Counted from the first letter of the stretch, positions 1-8,783 are shown. The stretch is DNA of 30,378 nucleotides from an uncultured Lachnobacterium sp. (GCA_900549895.1 URQG01000003.1:1-30378); one strand, 5' to 3'. Notes: generated from the letters alone by a model not told the origin. Numbers and translations: made by a program.

Positions 1-181
1 ACAGTCGAAGCGTTGCTCGGACATAAAAATTGAGCCCAGCAGAGATTTTCGCAAATTCAATGATTTTGTCTAAAATCGTGTTCAGCGTAGAAGCCCGCCA
101 CCGGGTCAGCCCAGCCGGAGCACGCCGCCACAGGAGTTTCGCAATCGCCTAGCATAACTAAAAGGAAAGGGAGAGTACTTT
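1..181. other. Upstream region with GC-rich, hairpin-prone sequence; no gene seen
   Basis: No reading frame of useful length is present. A short perfect hairpin lies at 62-77 (GATTTT-GTCT-AAAATC), and 95-140 is noticeably GC-rich, with CCGG and GCC repeats that could fold. The last bases, AAGGAAAGGGAG at about 161-172, are the ribosome binding site of the following glucosidase. I cannot identify a promoter. The glucosidase genes may be the distal part of an operon starting outside the window. Confidence 0.4.
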
Positions 182-1861
182 ATGAAGAAAGCATGGTGGA
201 AAGAATCCGTTGTATATCAGATCTATCCGAGAAGTTTTATGGATTCCAACGGAGACGGAATCGGTGATCTCAACGGAATTACAGAGAAGCTGGATTATTT
301 AAAGGAGCTTGGCATTGATGTCATCTGGCTTTCGCCGGTGTATCAGTCACCGAACGATGATAACGGATACGACATCAGTGATTATCAGGCAATCATGACG
401 GAATTCGGAACAATGGAAGATTATGATCGTATGCTTGCGCGTGCGCATGAGTTAGGCATCAAGATCATGATGGATCTGGTTGTCAATCATACATCGGACG
501 AGCATGCCTGGTTCGTGGAGAGCCGTAAGAGTGTCGATAATCCATACCGTGATTTCTATATATGGCGTCCGGGTAAGGAGGACGGAAGCGAGCCGAATAA
601 CTGGGGATCGGCCTTCAGTGGTTCTGCATGGAAGTATGATCCGCAGACAGATATGTATTTCCTGCATCTGTTTTCGAAGAAACAGCCGGATCTCAACTGG
701 GATAACCCGAAGGTGCGCGACGCCGTCTTTGACATGATGAACTGGTGGTGTGAAAAAGGCATTGACGGTTTCCGTATGGATGTAATCAGTCTGATCTCCA
801 AGCCGGAAGGACTTCCGGACGGACCGGTAGGGGAGAACGGATACGGAGACAGTGGCTGTGCCAACGGCCCGCATGTACATGAGTATTTACAGGAAATGAA
901 TCGCAGGGTTTTGTCAAAGTATGATTTGATTACTGTCGGCGAAGCTGCAGGCGTGACTTTAGAGGAAGCTAAGAAATACGCAAACGCGGATGGAAGCGAA
1001 CTCAATATGGTATTTCAGTTTGAGCATACCGGCGCAGGAAAGGATGCACACAACCATTACGGCAAGTGGGATTCCGAGAAAATGCCGCTTCCGGAATGGA
1101 AAGCAACTCTGTCTAAGTGGCAGACCGGACTTGCGGGCAACGCATGGAACAGCCTGTATTTGTCCAATCATGATCAGCCTCGAAGCGTATCGCGATACGG
1201 CAATGACAGCGAGGAATATCGTGAAGTTTCTGCCAAGATGCTTGCGACCTGTCTTCATATGATGCAGGGAACGCCTTATGTATATCAGGGTGAAGAGCTT
1301 GGAATGACGAATGTGTACTTTGACAAGCTGGAAGATTACCGGGATGTCGAGAGCCTTAATGCATATAAGGAAATGACCGAGACCTGTGGTGTATCCCACG
1401 AGGAGATGATGGGCTATCTCAAGAAGATCGGACGTGACAATGCGCGTACACCGATGCAGTGGGATGACAGTAAAAATGCAGGATTTACGACGGGAACACC
1501 TTGGATCCGTGTGAATCCGAATTATCAGGAGATCAACGCAAAGCAGCAGGTCGGCAATCCGGATTCCGTATTTTCTTATTACAAGGATCTGATCCGCCTG
1601 CGCCACGAGAATGAAATTATTGTTTACGGCGATTACGAACTGCTTGAGCCGGACAACGAAGAGCTTTTTATCTACACAAGAACGCTGGGTGACGAGAAAC
1701 TGGTTGTGCTCTGTAACTTTACGGATCAGGATGTCACGATTCCGGCATCCGTGATGGCACAGATCCCGGATGATGCGCCGATCATGATCAGTAATTATGT
1801 GGGAAATATGCCGGCAGTGCTCCGCCCGTATGAAGCGACGGTAAGACAGATCAAAAAGTAG
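182..1861 (+). CDS. GH13 alpha-glucosidase, oligo-1,6-glucosidase type
   Basis: A 559-residue cytoplasmic glycoside hydrolase of the GH13 oligo-1,6-glucosidase/alpha-glucosidase group, which releases glucose from the non-reducing end of short alpha-glucans. Landmarks: the Ca-binding-type loop DSNGDGIGD (21-29), DLVVNH (98-103), QPDLNW (168-173), nucleophile Asp200 in GFRMDVI, acid/base Glu254 in TVGEA, and His330-Asp331 in SNHDQPR. Length fits the family. There is no signal peptide, so the substrate must be imported. The residue after the nucleophile is Val201; in this family Val there goes with alpha-1,6 (isomaltose) preference. The next gene is a paralogue 12 bases downstream, so the pair is probably co-transcribed. 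Trehalose-6-phosphate hydrolase and dextran glucosidase are close relatives and cannot be fully excluded. Confidence 0.9.
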   Translation: MKKAWWKESVVYQIYPRSFMDSNGDGIGDLNGITEKLDYLKELGIDVIWLSPVYQSPNDDNGYDISDYQAIMTEFGTMEDYDRMLARAHELGIKIMMDLVVNHTSDEHAWFVESRKSVDNPYRDFYIWRPGKEDGSEPNNWGSAFSGSAWKYDPQTDMYFLHLFSKKQPDLNWDNPKVRDAVFDMMNWWCEKGIDGFRMDVISLISKPEGLPDGPVGENGYGDSGCANGPHVHEYLQEMNRRVLSKYDLITVGEAAGVTLEEAKKYANADGSELNMVFQFEHTGAGKDAHNHYGKWDSEKMPLPEWKATLSKWQTGLAGNAWNSLYLSNHDQPRSVSRYGNDSEEYREVSAKMLATCLHMMQGTPYVYQGEELGMTNVYFDKLEDYRDVESLNAYKEMTETCGVSHEEMMGYLKKIGRDNARTPMQWDDSKNAGFTTGTPWIRVNPNYQEINAKQQVGNPDSVFSYYKDLIRLRHENEIIVYGDYELLEPDNEELFIYTRTLGDEKLVVLCNFTDQDVTIPASVMAQIPDDAPIMISNYVGNMPAVLRPYEATVRQIKK

Positions 1862-1873
1862 GAGGATAGATAG

Positions 1874-3541
1874 ATGAAGAAAAAATGGTGGATGGGAAAA
1901 GTTGCATACCAGATCTGGCCGAAAAGCTTTGCGGATAGCAATGGTGACGGAATCGGTGATCTTGAAGGCATCATCGGAAAGCTCGATTACCTGAAGGATC
2001 TTGGAATCGATATTATCTGGATTTCGCCGTTATACAAGTCGCCGCTTGTGGATCAGGGATACGACATCTCCGATTACTATGATATCAATCCGCTTTTTGG
2101 TGATCTGGAAACGATGGACCGCCTACTTGCAGAGGCAAAAAAGCGTGATATGTACATCGTCATGGATCTTGTTGTCAACCACTGCTCCGATGAGCATGAG
2201 TGGTTCAAGAAGGCATGTGCCGATCCGGACGGAGAGTACGGAAAATATTTCTATATCGCAGAAAAGAAAGACGGAAAGCTGCCGTGTAACTGGCGCTCCT
2301 ACTTCGGAGGAAGTGTCTGGGAGCCGATTCCGGGAACTGACAAATATTATTTCCATGCTTTTCACAAGAAGCAGCCGGATCTCAACTGGGAGAATCCCAA
2401 AGTTCGTCAGGAAGTCTATAAGATGATGAACTGGTGGTTTGAGCGCGGTATCGCAGGATTCCGTATCGACGCGATCATCAACATCAAGAAAAAGCTTCCG
2501 TTCTGCGACTATGAACCGGACCGTGATGACGGAATGGTTTCGATCGTGCGTATGCTTGAGGATGCCGAGGGAATCGGCGAATTCTTAGAGGAGATGAAGC
2601 ACGAGACATTCGATAAATATGATGCATTTACCGTAGGAGAAGTCTTTAACGAGAAGGACTCCGAGCTTCGTGAGTTCATCGGAGAGAACGGACATTTTTC
2701 ATCGAAATTTGATTTCGCACCGGAGATATGCGGAAAAGGCGGCGCATGGTATGAGCATGAGACCGTGACACCGGAGATGTATAAGAATGCAATCTTTGAC
2801 AGCCAGCTTCGGGTGGCAGACATCGGTTTCCTCTCCAACATTATCGAGAATCACGATGAGCCGCGTGGTGTATGCCGCTATATTCCGGAAGGAGACTTAA
2901 ACGACACGAGCAAGAAGGCTTTGGCGGCGGTATACTTCTTCCTGCGCGGAATCCCGTTCATCTATCAGGGACAGGAGATTGGAATGGAGAACTGCCCGTT
3001 TGAGAGCATCGATCAGATTGATGACATCAGTTCAAAGGATGAGTATAAGGTGTGCCGTGACGCAGGCTATTCCGAGGAAGAAAGCATGAAGCTGCTTCGC
3101 GTCTACAGCCGCGACAATGCGCGAACTCCGGTGCAGTGGAGCGACGAGGAAAACGCAGGATTCTCCACACATGAGCCTTGGATGATCGTCAATCCGAATT
3201 ACAAGGAGATCAATCTCGCGAAGCAAAAAGATGATAGAAACTCGGTTTACGCATTTTATAAGCAGATGATCGCGCTCTACAAAGATCCGGCTTACCATGA
3301 GACTTTGACATTCGGTCGCTTTGAGCCGTATGCGCGTGAGACGAAGAACCTGATCGCATACTACCGCAAGGGTGAGGGACAGACGCTGCTCGTTCTTGCA
3401 AACTTCCAGAATGAGCCGCAGACGGTTATGCTTCCGGAAGCTGCTGGCAATGTGATTCTCAACAACTGTGCGAGTGTAGATGTGGATGATAATGGACGCA
3501 TCACACTTGGTGGATATCAGGCAGTGATGATCGAACTGTAA
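1874..3541 (+). CDS. GH13 alpha-glucosidase, alpha-1,4 (maltase) type
   Basis: A 555-residue paralogue of the preceding enzyme with the same GH13 layout: DSNGDGIGD (21-29), DLVVNH (98-103), QPDLNW (167-172), nucleophile Asp199 in GFRIDAI, acid/base Glu256 in TVGEV, and His327-Asp328 in ENHDEPR. There is no signal peptide, so it should act in the cytoplasm. The residue after the nucleophile is Ala200 rather than Val; in the family Ala or Thr at this site goes with alpha-1,4 preference, so I infer a maltase-like role that complements the upstream alpha-1,6 enzyme. AGGAGG (1860-1865) overlaps the previous stop codon and precedes this ATG at good spacing, which supports translation from one mRNA. 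A terminator follows. Confidence 0.9.
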   Translation: MKKKWWMGKVAYQIWPKSFADSNGDGIGDLEGIIGKLDYLKDLGIDIIWISPLYKSPLVDQGYDISDYYDINPLFGDLETMDRLLAEAKKRDMYIVMDLVVNHCSDEHEWFKKACADPDGEYGKYFYIAEKKDGKLPCNWRSYFGGSVWEPIPGTDKYYFHAFHKKQPDLNWENPKVRQEVYKMMNWWFERGIAGFRIDAIINIKKKLPFCDYEPDRDDGMVSIVRMLEDAEGIGEFLEEMKHETFDKYDAFTVGEVFNEKDSELREFIGENGHFSSKFDFAPEICGKGGAWYEHETVTPEMYKNAIFDSQLRVADIGFLSNIIENHDEPRGVCRYIPEGDLNDTSKKALAAVYFFLRGIPFIYQGQEIGMENCPFESIDQIDDISSKDEYKVCRDAGYSEEESMKLLRVYSRDNARTPVQWSDEENAGFSTHEPWMIVNPNYKEINLAKQKDDRNSVYAFYKQMIALYKDPAYHETLTFGRFEPYARETKNLIAYYRKGEGQTLLVLANFQNEPQTVMLPEAAGNVILNNCASVDVDDNGRITLGGYQAVMIEL

Positions 3542-3549
3542 AAGATACA

Positions 3550-3612
3550 AAAATACCGAACCATTTGAGAAAAGAATTTGACTTCTTAGGAACAAAATGG
3601 TTTGGTATTTTG
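3550..3612. terminator. Large hairpin, likely bidirectional terminator
   Basis: A 17-bp stem with a single G-T wobble pairs 3550-3566 with 3595-3611, and a smaller AAGAA/TTCTT hairpin sits in the loop. The stem base is A-rich on the left and T-rich on the right, so it can serve the glucosidase genes (+) and the convergent secreted-protein gene (-). Confidence 0.65.
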
Positions 3613-3639
3613 TTGTTATGGATGTAATTTTACATTTTT

Positions 3640-3663
3640 GGAATCTTAGATTCCGGTTTTTAT
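3640..3663 (+). terminator. Short intrinsic terminator
   Basis: GGAATC-TTA-GATTCC (3640-3654) is followed by GGTTTTTATTTT. It lies just beyond the large hairpin and could be a second stop for + strand transcription from the glucosidase genes. Confidence 0.45.
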
Positions 3664-3664
3664 T

Positions 3665-5575
3665 TTAGCCTACGGCATCGATTTTATGTGGCAGGAGAGG
3701 TTCTATACACCAGCCGCTACCGTCACTTTCAAAACGTGAATCGGTCAGTTCGCCGATATCGTCCGGTGACACATAATACTTTCCGTCAATCTTGTAGCAA
3801 GGGATTCCCATGACTTCGCCATCCCATACGATACTCGTGGCAGGAACAGTTACTTTATGCTTTTTACCATTGCCTTTTTTCAGAGATGCGGCTTTTCCCT
3901 TATATGCCGTCATACTGTTGATGATGATTGCATCTTTGGTTTTATCGTATTTCACATGAAAAGATTTATTTGTTTTGGACATCAGGTATGCGATATCGTC
4001 TAATTTATAATAATATTGGCCGTTGATCTTATAGCACTCCAGATTTCCGCTGCTGCCACCATTCTGACAATAAACCCTGAGGACTTTGGTTTCCGCCTTT
4101 ACCTTTTTCGAATACTTATTTCCCGGATAATAGGTAAAAGGTGCATTTCCCACATCCGCTACATAACAGATTTCTCCGTTATATAAAATTTTGTATAGTT
4201 TTCCGGTTTCCTTATAATCCGGGAATGCCTCTGTCGAATAGGTCATTTTACTTACTTTGTATACGGGAGCACTTTCGCCAGCCTGCATAAAATAAACATT
4301 TTTGGTGTCCAGGCATTTTTTAAGTGCTTTCGAATTATCCGGATCCATATGGTATTTTTTCAGTATCTTTAGTCCGGCCTCCGTGAAGGCGCTGGCACCA
4401 TATGCGGCCCATGGGGAATCAATGACAAGTGTTCCCTTGGCTTTGCTCGGTTTTTTTAACGCTGCGAGCGTAAGATAAGTCTCAAATCCGGTCAGATTCT
4501 TCGTAGGGATGTAGCATTTCTTTGAGTTGAACCACACCTGCGAATAACCATTGCCGTAGTTTTTCTTGACCACCTGAAGCTTTGCATCTTTTTTTGCGAT
4601 TCCTTCCACGGAGGAAGATGCATTTGCTTCTGTGGTAATGTTGACAGGATCACTGCAGGTTACAACTGCGTTATATTGCATCGCCGGCTTGTTTTCATTG
4701 GACATCCTAAGATTTACATATTTGGCATTCACATAGTAAAGTCCCTGCCGATAATAAATCTGATAATGTCCGTTGATTGGTGTTGACTTTGTTACCTGAA
4801 ACAACTGATTCGTTTCAATCAGTCCCGCGGTCACATAGTTGTCAGTCGCCGGAGTGGTCTTTATATAAATGTTGCATGTTGCCGTTCCCGATGCCGTTAC
4901 GGTCGGAATATCCAGCTGCTGGTTTCTTGCATCAGTGATATAAACGTCCTTGCGCGGAATAAAATATACACCCGGCTTCCAGCTGGCGTACTGCTCCGTT
5001 CCAAGTCCACCACAGGTGCTTTCAAGTCCTCTGCCGACATCGATTGCACCATTACTCCAGATTGCAACCCAGGTCGCATCATATGCAAGGACCTTGAATT
5101 CGCTTGTTTCCGCGCAATAAAAGGCGAGATTTGCATTTCCGTCGGGATGTCCCCCCAGATAGGAATAGGCCGTCTGATTGATCTCGTCCATTCTCTTTTT
5201 ATGATAGTTGACCGATGGCGTTCCCGGATAGAAATAGACTTTTGCCTTCGTGGTGTGCACCACAGCCTTGCCCCAATAACTGGTCCTAAGGCTTGCCGGC
5301 ATCTCACGGGGCAGCCATTCGTTCGGAACTTCCTTTGCATAATAGGTAGCCACGGTTCCCTTTGTGTTTTCCGCACTGCCGTACAGATACTTTGACAAGA
5401 AATTCATATCTAACGGAAACGGATAGAGATCGGCATTCGGATCTTCCGTCAGATAGGCGGCCGATGCCGCAGATACATTGGCTGCCGGAACCAGCGTGAT
5501 CAGCATAGCCGCAATCAGCGTAAACAGGACGAATCTTTTTCGCAGATTTGTCTTTCTTTGATTTGTAATTTTCAT
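3665..5575 (-). CDS. Secreted protein of unknown function with copper-amine-oxidase-N-like repeats
   Basis: A 636-residue protein with a clear Sec signal peptide: basic N-region to about residue 14, hydrophobic stretch 15-32, and AxA-type sites near 36-39. The mature protein is rich in Tyr, Lys and Ser. In the C-terminal third, segments such as YKINGQYYYKLDDIAYL and YKIDGKYYVSPDDIGEL resemble the surface repeat called copper amine oxidase N-terminal domain, a wall or stalk module of Firmicutes rather than an oxidase. No catalytic motif was recognised. AGAGGAGGT sits just before the ATG. The gene diverges from a MerR regulator, and a MerR-type promoter (TTGACT, 19-bp spacer, TATAAT) lies about 75 bp upstream of the start, so it is probably induced by that regulator's ligand or stress. 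Function is unknown. Confidence 0.75.
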   Translation of the reverse strand: MKITNQRKTNLRKRFVLFTLIAAMLITLVPAANVSAASAAYLTEDPNADLYPFPLDMNFLSKYLYGSAENTKGTVATYYAKEVPNEWLPREMPASLRTSYWGKAVVHTTKAKVYFYPGTPSVNYHKKRMDEINQTAYSYLGGHPDGNANLAFYCAETSEFKVLAYDATWVAIWSNGAIDVGRGLESTCGGLGTEQYASWKPGVYFIPRKDVYITDARNQQLDIPTVTASGTATCNIYIKTTPATDNYVTAGLIETNQLFQVTKSTPINGHYQIYYRQGLYYVNAKYVNLRMSNENKPAMQYNAVVTCSDPVNITTEANASSSVEGIAKKDAKLQVVKKNYGNGYSQVWFNSKKCYIPTKNLTGFETYLTLAALKKPSKAKGTLVIDSPWAAYGASAFTEAGLKILKKYHMDPDNSKALKKCLDTKNVYFMQAGESAPVYKVSKMTYSTEAFPDYKETGKLYKILYNGEICYVADVGNAPFTYYPGNKYSKKVKAETKVLRVYCQNGGSSGNLECYKINGQYYYKLDDIAYLMSKTNKSFHVKYDKTKDAIIINSMTAYKGKAASLKKGNGKKHKVTVPATSIVWDGEVMGIPCYKIDGKYYVSPDDIGELTDSRFESDGSGWCIEPLLPHKIDAVG

Positions 5576-5651
5576 AGCGTACCTCCTCTTATACGAAATG
5601 ATGATACTTATGCATTTTATCTTGTAGGATCTACAGGATTTTGATAAGATA

Positions 5652-5682
5652 ATTATAAGTTGTACCCTAAGGGACGAGTCAA
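5652..5682 (-). promoter_or_regulatory. MerR-type promoter with 19-bp spacer
   Basis: On the minus strand the -35 is TTGACT (5677-5682) and the -10 is a perfect TATAAT (5652-5657), separated by 19 bp (5658-5676) instead of the usual 17. The spacer carries the dyad GTCCCTTAGGGTAC. An over-long spacer with a central dyad is the signature of promoters activated by MerR proteins twisting the DNA. It fires toward the secreted-protein gene, with an expected start near 5645. The divergent MerR gene begins at 5711. Confidence 0.85.
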
Positions 5683-5710
5683 GCTAGCGGCAAAGAAACA
5701 GGAAAAGAAT

Positions 5711-6490
5711 ATGAAGAAACAGGATGATAATTTATTTAAAATCGGCGAGATTACCAAGATTCTAGGTGTAACAAGAAAGACGCTTCTGGTTTATGAACAT
5801 ATGGGGCTGCTGACGCCCGCAGTCAAAGACGAGCAAAGCGGTTATCGGTATTATACGGCGGATAATATGACACAGATCCGTTCCATCCGATCCTTGCAGG
5901 CGCTAGGGCTGTCACTTACGGAAATAGCGGAATATTATTATGATACCGGGAATCTGGATCACCATCTTGAACGTTTGATGAATCTGCGTGCCGTTTTAGA
6001 CCGCAATATCCAGATGCTTCAGGTCCGCTCAGCTAAGCAGGGGGATCTGACGGTGCATCAGGTGCGCCTTCCGCGGCAGGTATGTTTTTGCCGCCGCTAT
6101 CCGTGTGAAGATACGGCCGATGCCGCAAACAAGCTGCGCGACACTTATATTGCAGCGGCAAGAACGGGTATGATGTCGATGAATGCACGAATGTTCACAA
6201 TGCGTATGGATAGCGCGTGTGACGGTCTCGATCTCATGTGTTGCATTCCGGTCCATGATGGATTTACGGGAGCGGAGAGGAAAGCGTTTGTTGAAACGCC
6301 GGCATTGTGTATCTACTATCGGGGTTCCTATGAAGGAATCGGGACGGCAATTGCGGCTTTAGATGCATATGTCAGAGAGAACCGGGTGGAAACAACCGGA
6401 CAGTATCGCAGCATTTATTTAGAGGGACCGCCGAGCCGTGGTGCAAATAGCAATGATTATATTACGGAAGTTGCGGTACCGATCAGATAA
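5711..6490 (+). CDS. MerR family regulator with GyrI/BmrR-like effector-binding domain
   Basis: A 259-residue regulator. Residues 9-77 form the MerR winged helix (FKIGEITKILGVTRKTLLVYE, then GYRYYTADN), followed by a linker helix. Residues from about 105 to the end resemble the GyrI-like/BmrR effector-binding fold, which binds drugs or other amphipathic ligands. I chose ATG 5711, preceded by AGGAAAAG. An in-frame TTG at 5660 would add 17 residues, but it lies inside the divergent MerR promoter and has no ribosome binding site. The likely target is the divergent secreted-protein gene. A weak + strand promoter (TTGTAG 5622-5627, 17 bp, TAAGAT 5645-5650) overlaps the same operator, so autoregulation is plausible. 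The ligand is unknown. Confidence 0.88.
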   Translation: MKKQDDNLFKIGEITKILGVTRKTLLVYEHMGLLTPAVKDEQSGYRYYTADNMTQIRSIRSLQALGLSLTEIAEYYYDTGNLDHHLERLMNLRAVLDRNIQMLQVRSAKQGDLTVHQVRLPRQVCFCRRYPCEDTADAANKLRDTYIAAARTGMMSMNARMFTMRMDSACDGLDLMCCIPVHDGFTGAERKAFVETPALCIYYRGSYEGIGTAIAALDAYVRENRVETTGQYRSIYLEGPPSRGANSNDYITEVAVPIR

Positions 6491-6500
6491 AGAATAAAAT

Positions 6501-6542
6501 AAAAACCGGAGTAACGAGAAATCCTAGTTACTCCGGTTTTTT
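6501..6542. terminator. Bidirectional intrinsic terminator
   Basis: A perfect 15-bp stem pairs AAAAACCGGAGTAAC (6501-6515) with GTTACTCCGGTTTTT (6527-6541) around an 11-nt loop. T-runs exist on both strands, so it serves the MerR gene (+) and the convergent transporter gene (-). Confidence 0.92.
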
Positions 6543-6554
6543 AATAGTATGAAA

Positions 6555-7946
6555 TTATGATAAGATTCCGGTTGACTGTAAAAACAGTACAAACATCATG
6601 ACCGGTGCAACGTAGCGGATCATGATGCAGTAAAGTTTTTTGCGGCGGAACTTCTCGCCGCTTCGCTCCATCTCGTCGATGACATAATCCGGTGTCATAA
6701 TCCAGCCGATCAGGATCGTTGAAAGTAATGCGATAAACGGCATCATAACGCTGTTGCTGATGTAATCCATGATATCAAGCAGCTGTCCGGTCGAACCGTT
6801 CGGCAGCTTCACTTCAATGTAAAAAATGCTATAGCCTAACGCAATGACAGCGGATGCACCAAGGTAGATCGCTGACAGAATGAGAACGGTCTTCTTGCGA
6901 CCCGTGTGGAAGATCTCCATGCAGTTTGCAACAATGGATTCCAATACGGAGATGCAGGATGACAGTGTTGCGAAGATCGCGGTCACGAAGAAAAGGATTC
7001 CGACGAAAATGCCGGCTTTGCCCATGGCTGCGAATACCTTTGGCAACGAGACAAACATCAGACTCGGTCCGGCCCCCATGCCTTCGGTTCCGGAAAATAC
7101 ATATACGGCAGGGATGATCATTGCACCGGCGAGGAATGCAACACCGGTATCGAAGATTTCGATCTGGTTGACTGCTTTATTCAAGTTGACTTCCGGCTTC
7201 ACATAGGAACCGTAAGTGATCATAATTCCCATCGATACACTGAGGGAGAAGAAAAGCTGGCTCATCGCATCCAGCAGAATCTGCAGGAAACGCTTTATGG
7301 TAAGTCCCTCCACATTCGGAGTGAGGTAATACAGAAATCCCTGCAATCCGGTGTGAACCTGTCCGGAAGCGTCCGTGTGCTGCAGCGTCAGGGAGTAACC
7401 CGCGATAATGACAACAAGAACGAGCAGGATCGGCATCATCCATTTGGAGACGCGCTCGATACCTTCCTCGACACCTTTGTATACGATAAATGCAGTTACG
7501 GCCATGAAGATCAAAGCGTAAACGACCGGTGAGGTGGATGAGGTAATAAATGAGGTAAAGTAATCATCGCCGGCGGCGGCTTTGGCCTGCCCGGTTATGT
7601 AGGTTACCGCATACTTAGTGATCCATCCGCCGATGACCGCGTAGTAGGTCATGATGAGAACCGGTACGAGGAACGTCAGAATTCCTAAGAATTTCCATTT
7701 CGGACGCATCTGCGTGTAAGCACCGATCGCGCTCTGCTTGGTGCGGCGACCGATTGCGATATCCGAGGTCAGCAGGGCAAAGCCGAATGTCAGTACAAGC
7801 ACAAAGTAGATGATCAAAAAGAGTCCGCCTCCGTCTTTGGCGGCAAGGTACGGGAAACGCCACAGATTTCCCACGCCCACAGCACTACCGGCTGCGGCTA
7901 GGACAAATCCCAATTGTCCTGAAAAGTTGTTTTGCTTTTTTTCCAT
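6555..7946 (-). CDS. Sodium-dependent transporter, NSS (SNF) family
   Basis: A 463-residue polytopic membrane protein of the neurotransmitter:sodium symporter family, which in bacteria imports amino acids with Na+. The family hallmark is at the start: GFVLAAAGSAVGVGNLWRFPY, the unwound TM1 that holds Na+ and substrate. The TM6-like segment LFFSLSVSMGIMITYGSY is also typical. About 11-12 hydrophobic segments are visible, like the bacterial relatives TnaT and MhsT. I chose ATG 7946 (MEKKQNN), preceded by AAGGAG at 10-nt spacing; a GTG at 7976 would add 10 residues ahead of the ribosome binding site. The substrate cannot be told from sequence. The gene diverges from an XRE regulator across a region with a triple ACCCGACA motif, and it shares a terminator with the MerR gene. 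Confidence 0.92.
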   Translation of the reverse strand: MEKKQNNFSGQLGFVLAAAGSAVGVGNLWRFPYLAAKDGGGLFLIIYFVLVLTFGFALLTSDIAIGRRTKQSAIGAYTQMRPKWKFLGILTFLVPVLIMTYYAVIGGWITKYAVTYITGQAKAAAGDDYFTSFITSSTSPVVYALIFMAVTAFIVYKGVEEGIERVSKWMMPILLVLVVIIAGYSLTLQHTDASGQVHTGLQGFLYYLTPNVEGLTIKRFLQILLDAMSQLFFSLSVSMGIMITYGSYVKPEVNLNKAVNQIEIFDTGVAFLAGAMIIPAVYVFSGTEGMGAGPSLMFVSLPKVFAAMGKAGIFVGILFFVTAIFATLSSCISVLESIVANCMEIFHTGRKKTVLILSAIYLGASAVIALGYSIFYIEVKLPNGSTGQLLDIMDYISNSVMMPFIALLSTILIGWIMTPDYVIDEMERSGEKFRRKKLYCIMIRYVAPVMMFVLFLQSTGILS

Positions 7947-8062
7947 AGAATCGAATCTCCTTCTTATATAAAACACATAAAATTACGATAACATATTTCA
8001 AATTGTAAGTAAATGACCGATTCTGTGACTGCTTTGCAATATGTTGTTCCGGAGATAGAATC

Positions 8063-8091
8063 AATGTAGTATTTATGTTATGATGAAGCAA
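8063..8091 (-). promoter_or_regulatory. Candidate promoter of the NSS transporter
   Basis: On the minus strand, TTGCTT (8086-8091) and TACATT (8063-8068) are 17 bp apart, just downstream of the ACCCGACA motif cluster. The match is moderate. Confidence 0.3.
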
Positions 8092-8099
8092 GTAGTAAT

Positions 8100-8141
8100 C
8101 AACAACCCGACAAGATGTGTCGGGTATGCAACAACCCGACA
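8100..8141. promoter_or_regulatory. Three-copy ACCCGACA motif, candidate operator
   Basis: CAACAACCCGACA occurs twice in direct orientation (8100-8112 and 8129-8141, 29 bp apart). An inverted TGTCGGGT sits between them (8118-8125), so 8105-8125 is also a perfect 8-bp-stem hairpin. The cluster lies in the divergent region between the transporter and the XRE regulator and is a candidate operator for that regulator. The alternative is an RNA hairpin in the regulator's leader. Confidence 0.5.
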
Positions 8142-8210
8142 TTTCTCGCTTTGTGTCATGTTCAAATATAAAATATTTCGATATTCTGTCAGTGGAAGGG
8201 AGGTCACAAT

Positions 8211-8783
8211 ATGGATCAAAAGAAAATCGGTTCTTTATTAAAAGAATTGAGAAAAGAGAAAGGTCTGACGCAGGAACAGTTGGCGGAACAGTTCCTTGTA
8301 TCGGCAAGAAGTGTTTCACGATGGGAAAATGGCATCAACATGCCGGAACTGAGTCTATTGGTTGAACTTGCGGATTTTTACGATGTTGATATCCGGGAAA
8401 TTATTGACGGGGAAAGGAAAAGCGAGAATATGAATAAGGAAGAGAAAGAAGTATTACGGAAGCTTGCAGATTATGCGGAGAATGAGAAAGACAGTCTTAT
8501 GAAAAGAGTTTGTATCATAAGCTGTGTCGGATTTGGTTCATTGTTGTTGGCATTATTGTTTGAAAGTTCTGGAATCGGGCAGATCAACCCATTGTGGATG
8601 TGTATCGAAGAAATTGCGTTTGGGCTGGCCGTAGGTGCACTGTTGACATGTATTTTCTTTACAACAGGCATTTTATTTAAAATGAGGCAGAATGAAAGCG
8701 TGCGTAGAGTTGCGAAAGTTTTAGTTGTAGTTTGTCCGCTTGTTATGATCGTGTGCGTGATTGCATGCTGGATCTTGAGTTAG
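8211..8783 (+). CDS. Membrane-anchored XRE (HTH_3) family regulator
   Basis: A 190-residue protein. Residues 6-60 are a Cro/CI-type helix-turn-helix (IGSLLKELRKEKGLTQEQLA, then SARSVSRWENG). A charged linker follows, then three hydrophobic segments at about 99-117, 129-156 and 168-189. It therefore looks like a DNA-binding domain tethered to the membrane, an arrangement common in Firmicutes, where the membrane part may sense envelope state or a partner. GGGAGG lies about 9 nt before the ATG. It diverges from the NSS transporter and may control it through the ACCCGACA cluster; that link is an inference from position only. Confidence 0.85.
   Translation: MDQKKIGSLLKELRKEKGLTQEQLAEQFLVSARSVSRWENGINMPELSLLVELADFYDVDIREIIDGERKSENMNKEEKEVLRKLADYAENEKDSLMKRVCIISCVGFGSLLLALLFESSGIGQINPLWMCIEEIAFGLAVGALLTCIFFTTGILFKMRQNESVRRVAKVLVVVCPLVMIVCVIACWILS

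Noticed and set aside
1..181. Truncated copy of the large palindromic repeat at the window start
   Set aside because: Shares only short words such as CAGCGTAG and GCCGCCACAGG in a different order; not enough to call a copy.
959..1606. 215-residue minus-strand frame within the first glucosidase gene, and similar long antisense frames elsewhere (for example 14257-15012 and 19445-20158)
   Set aside because: They are shadows opposite strongly supported genes, with no ribosome binding site or recognisable domain.
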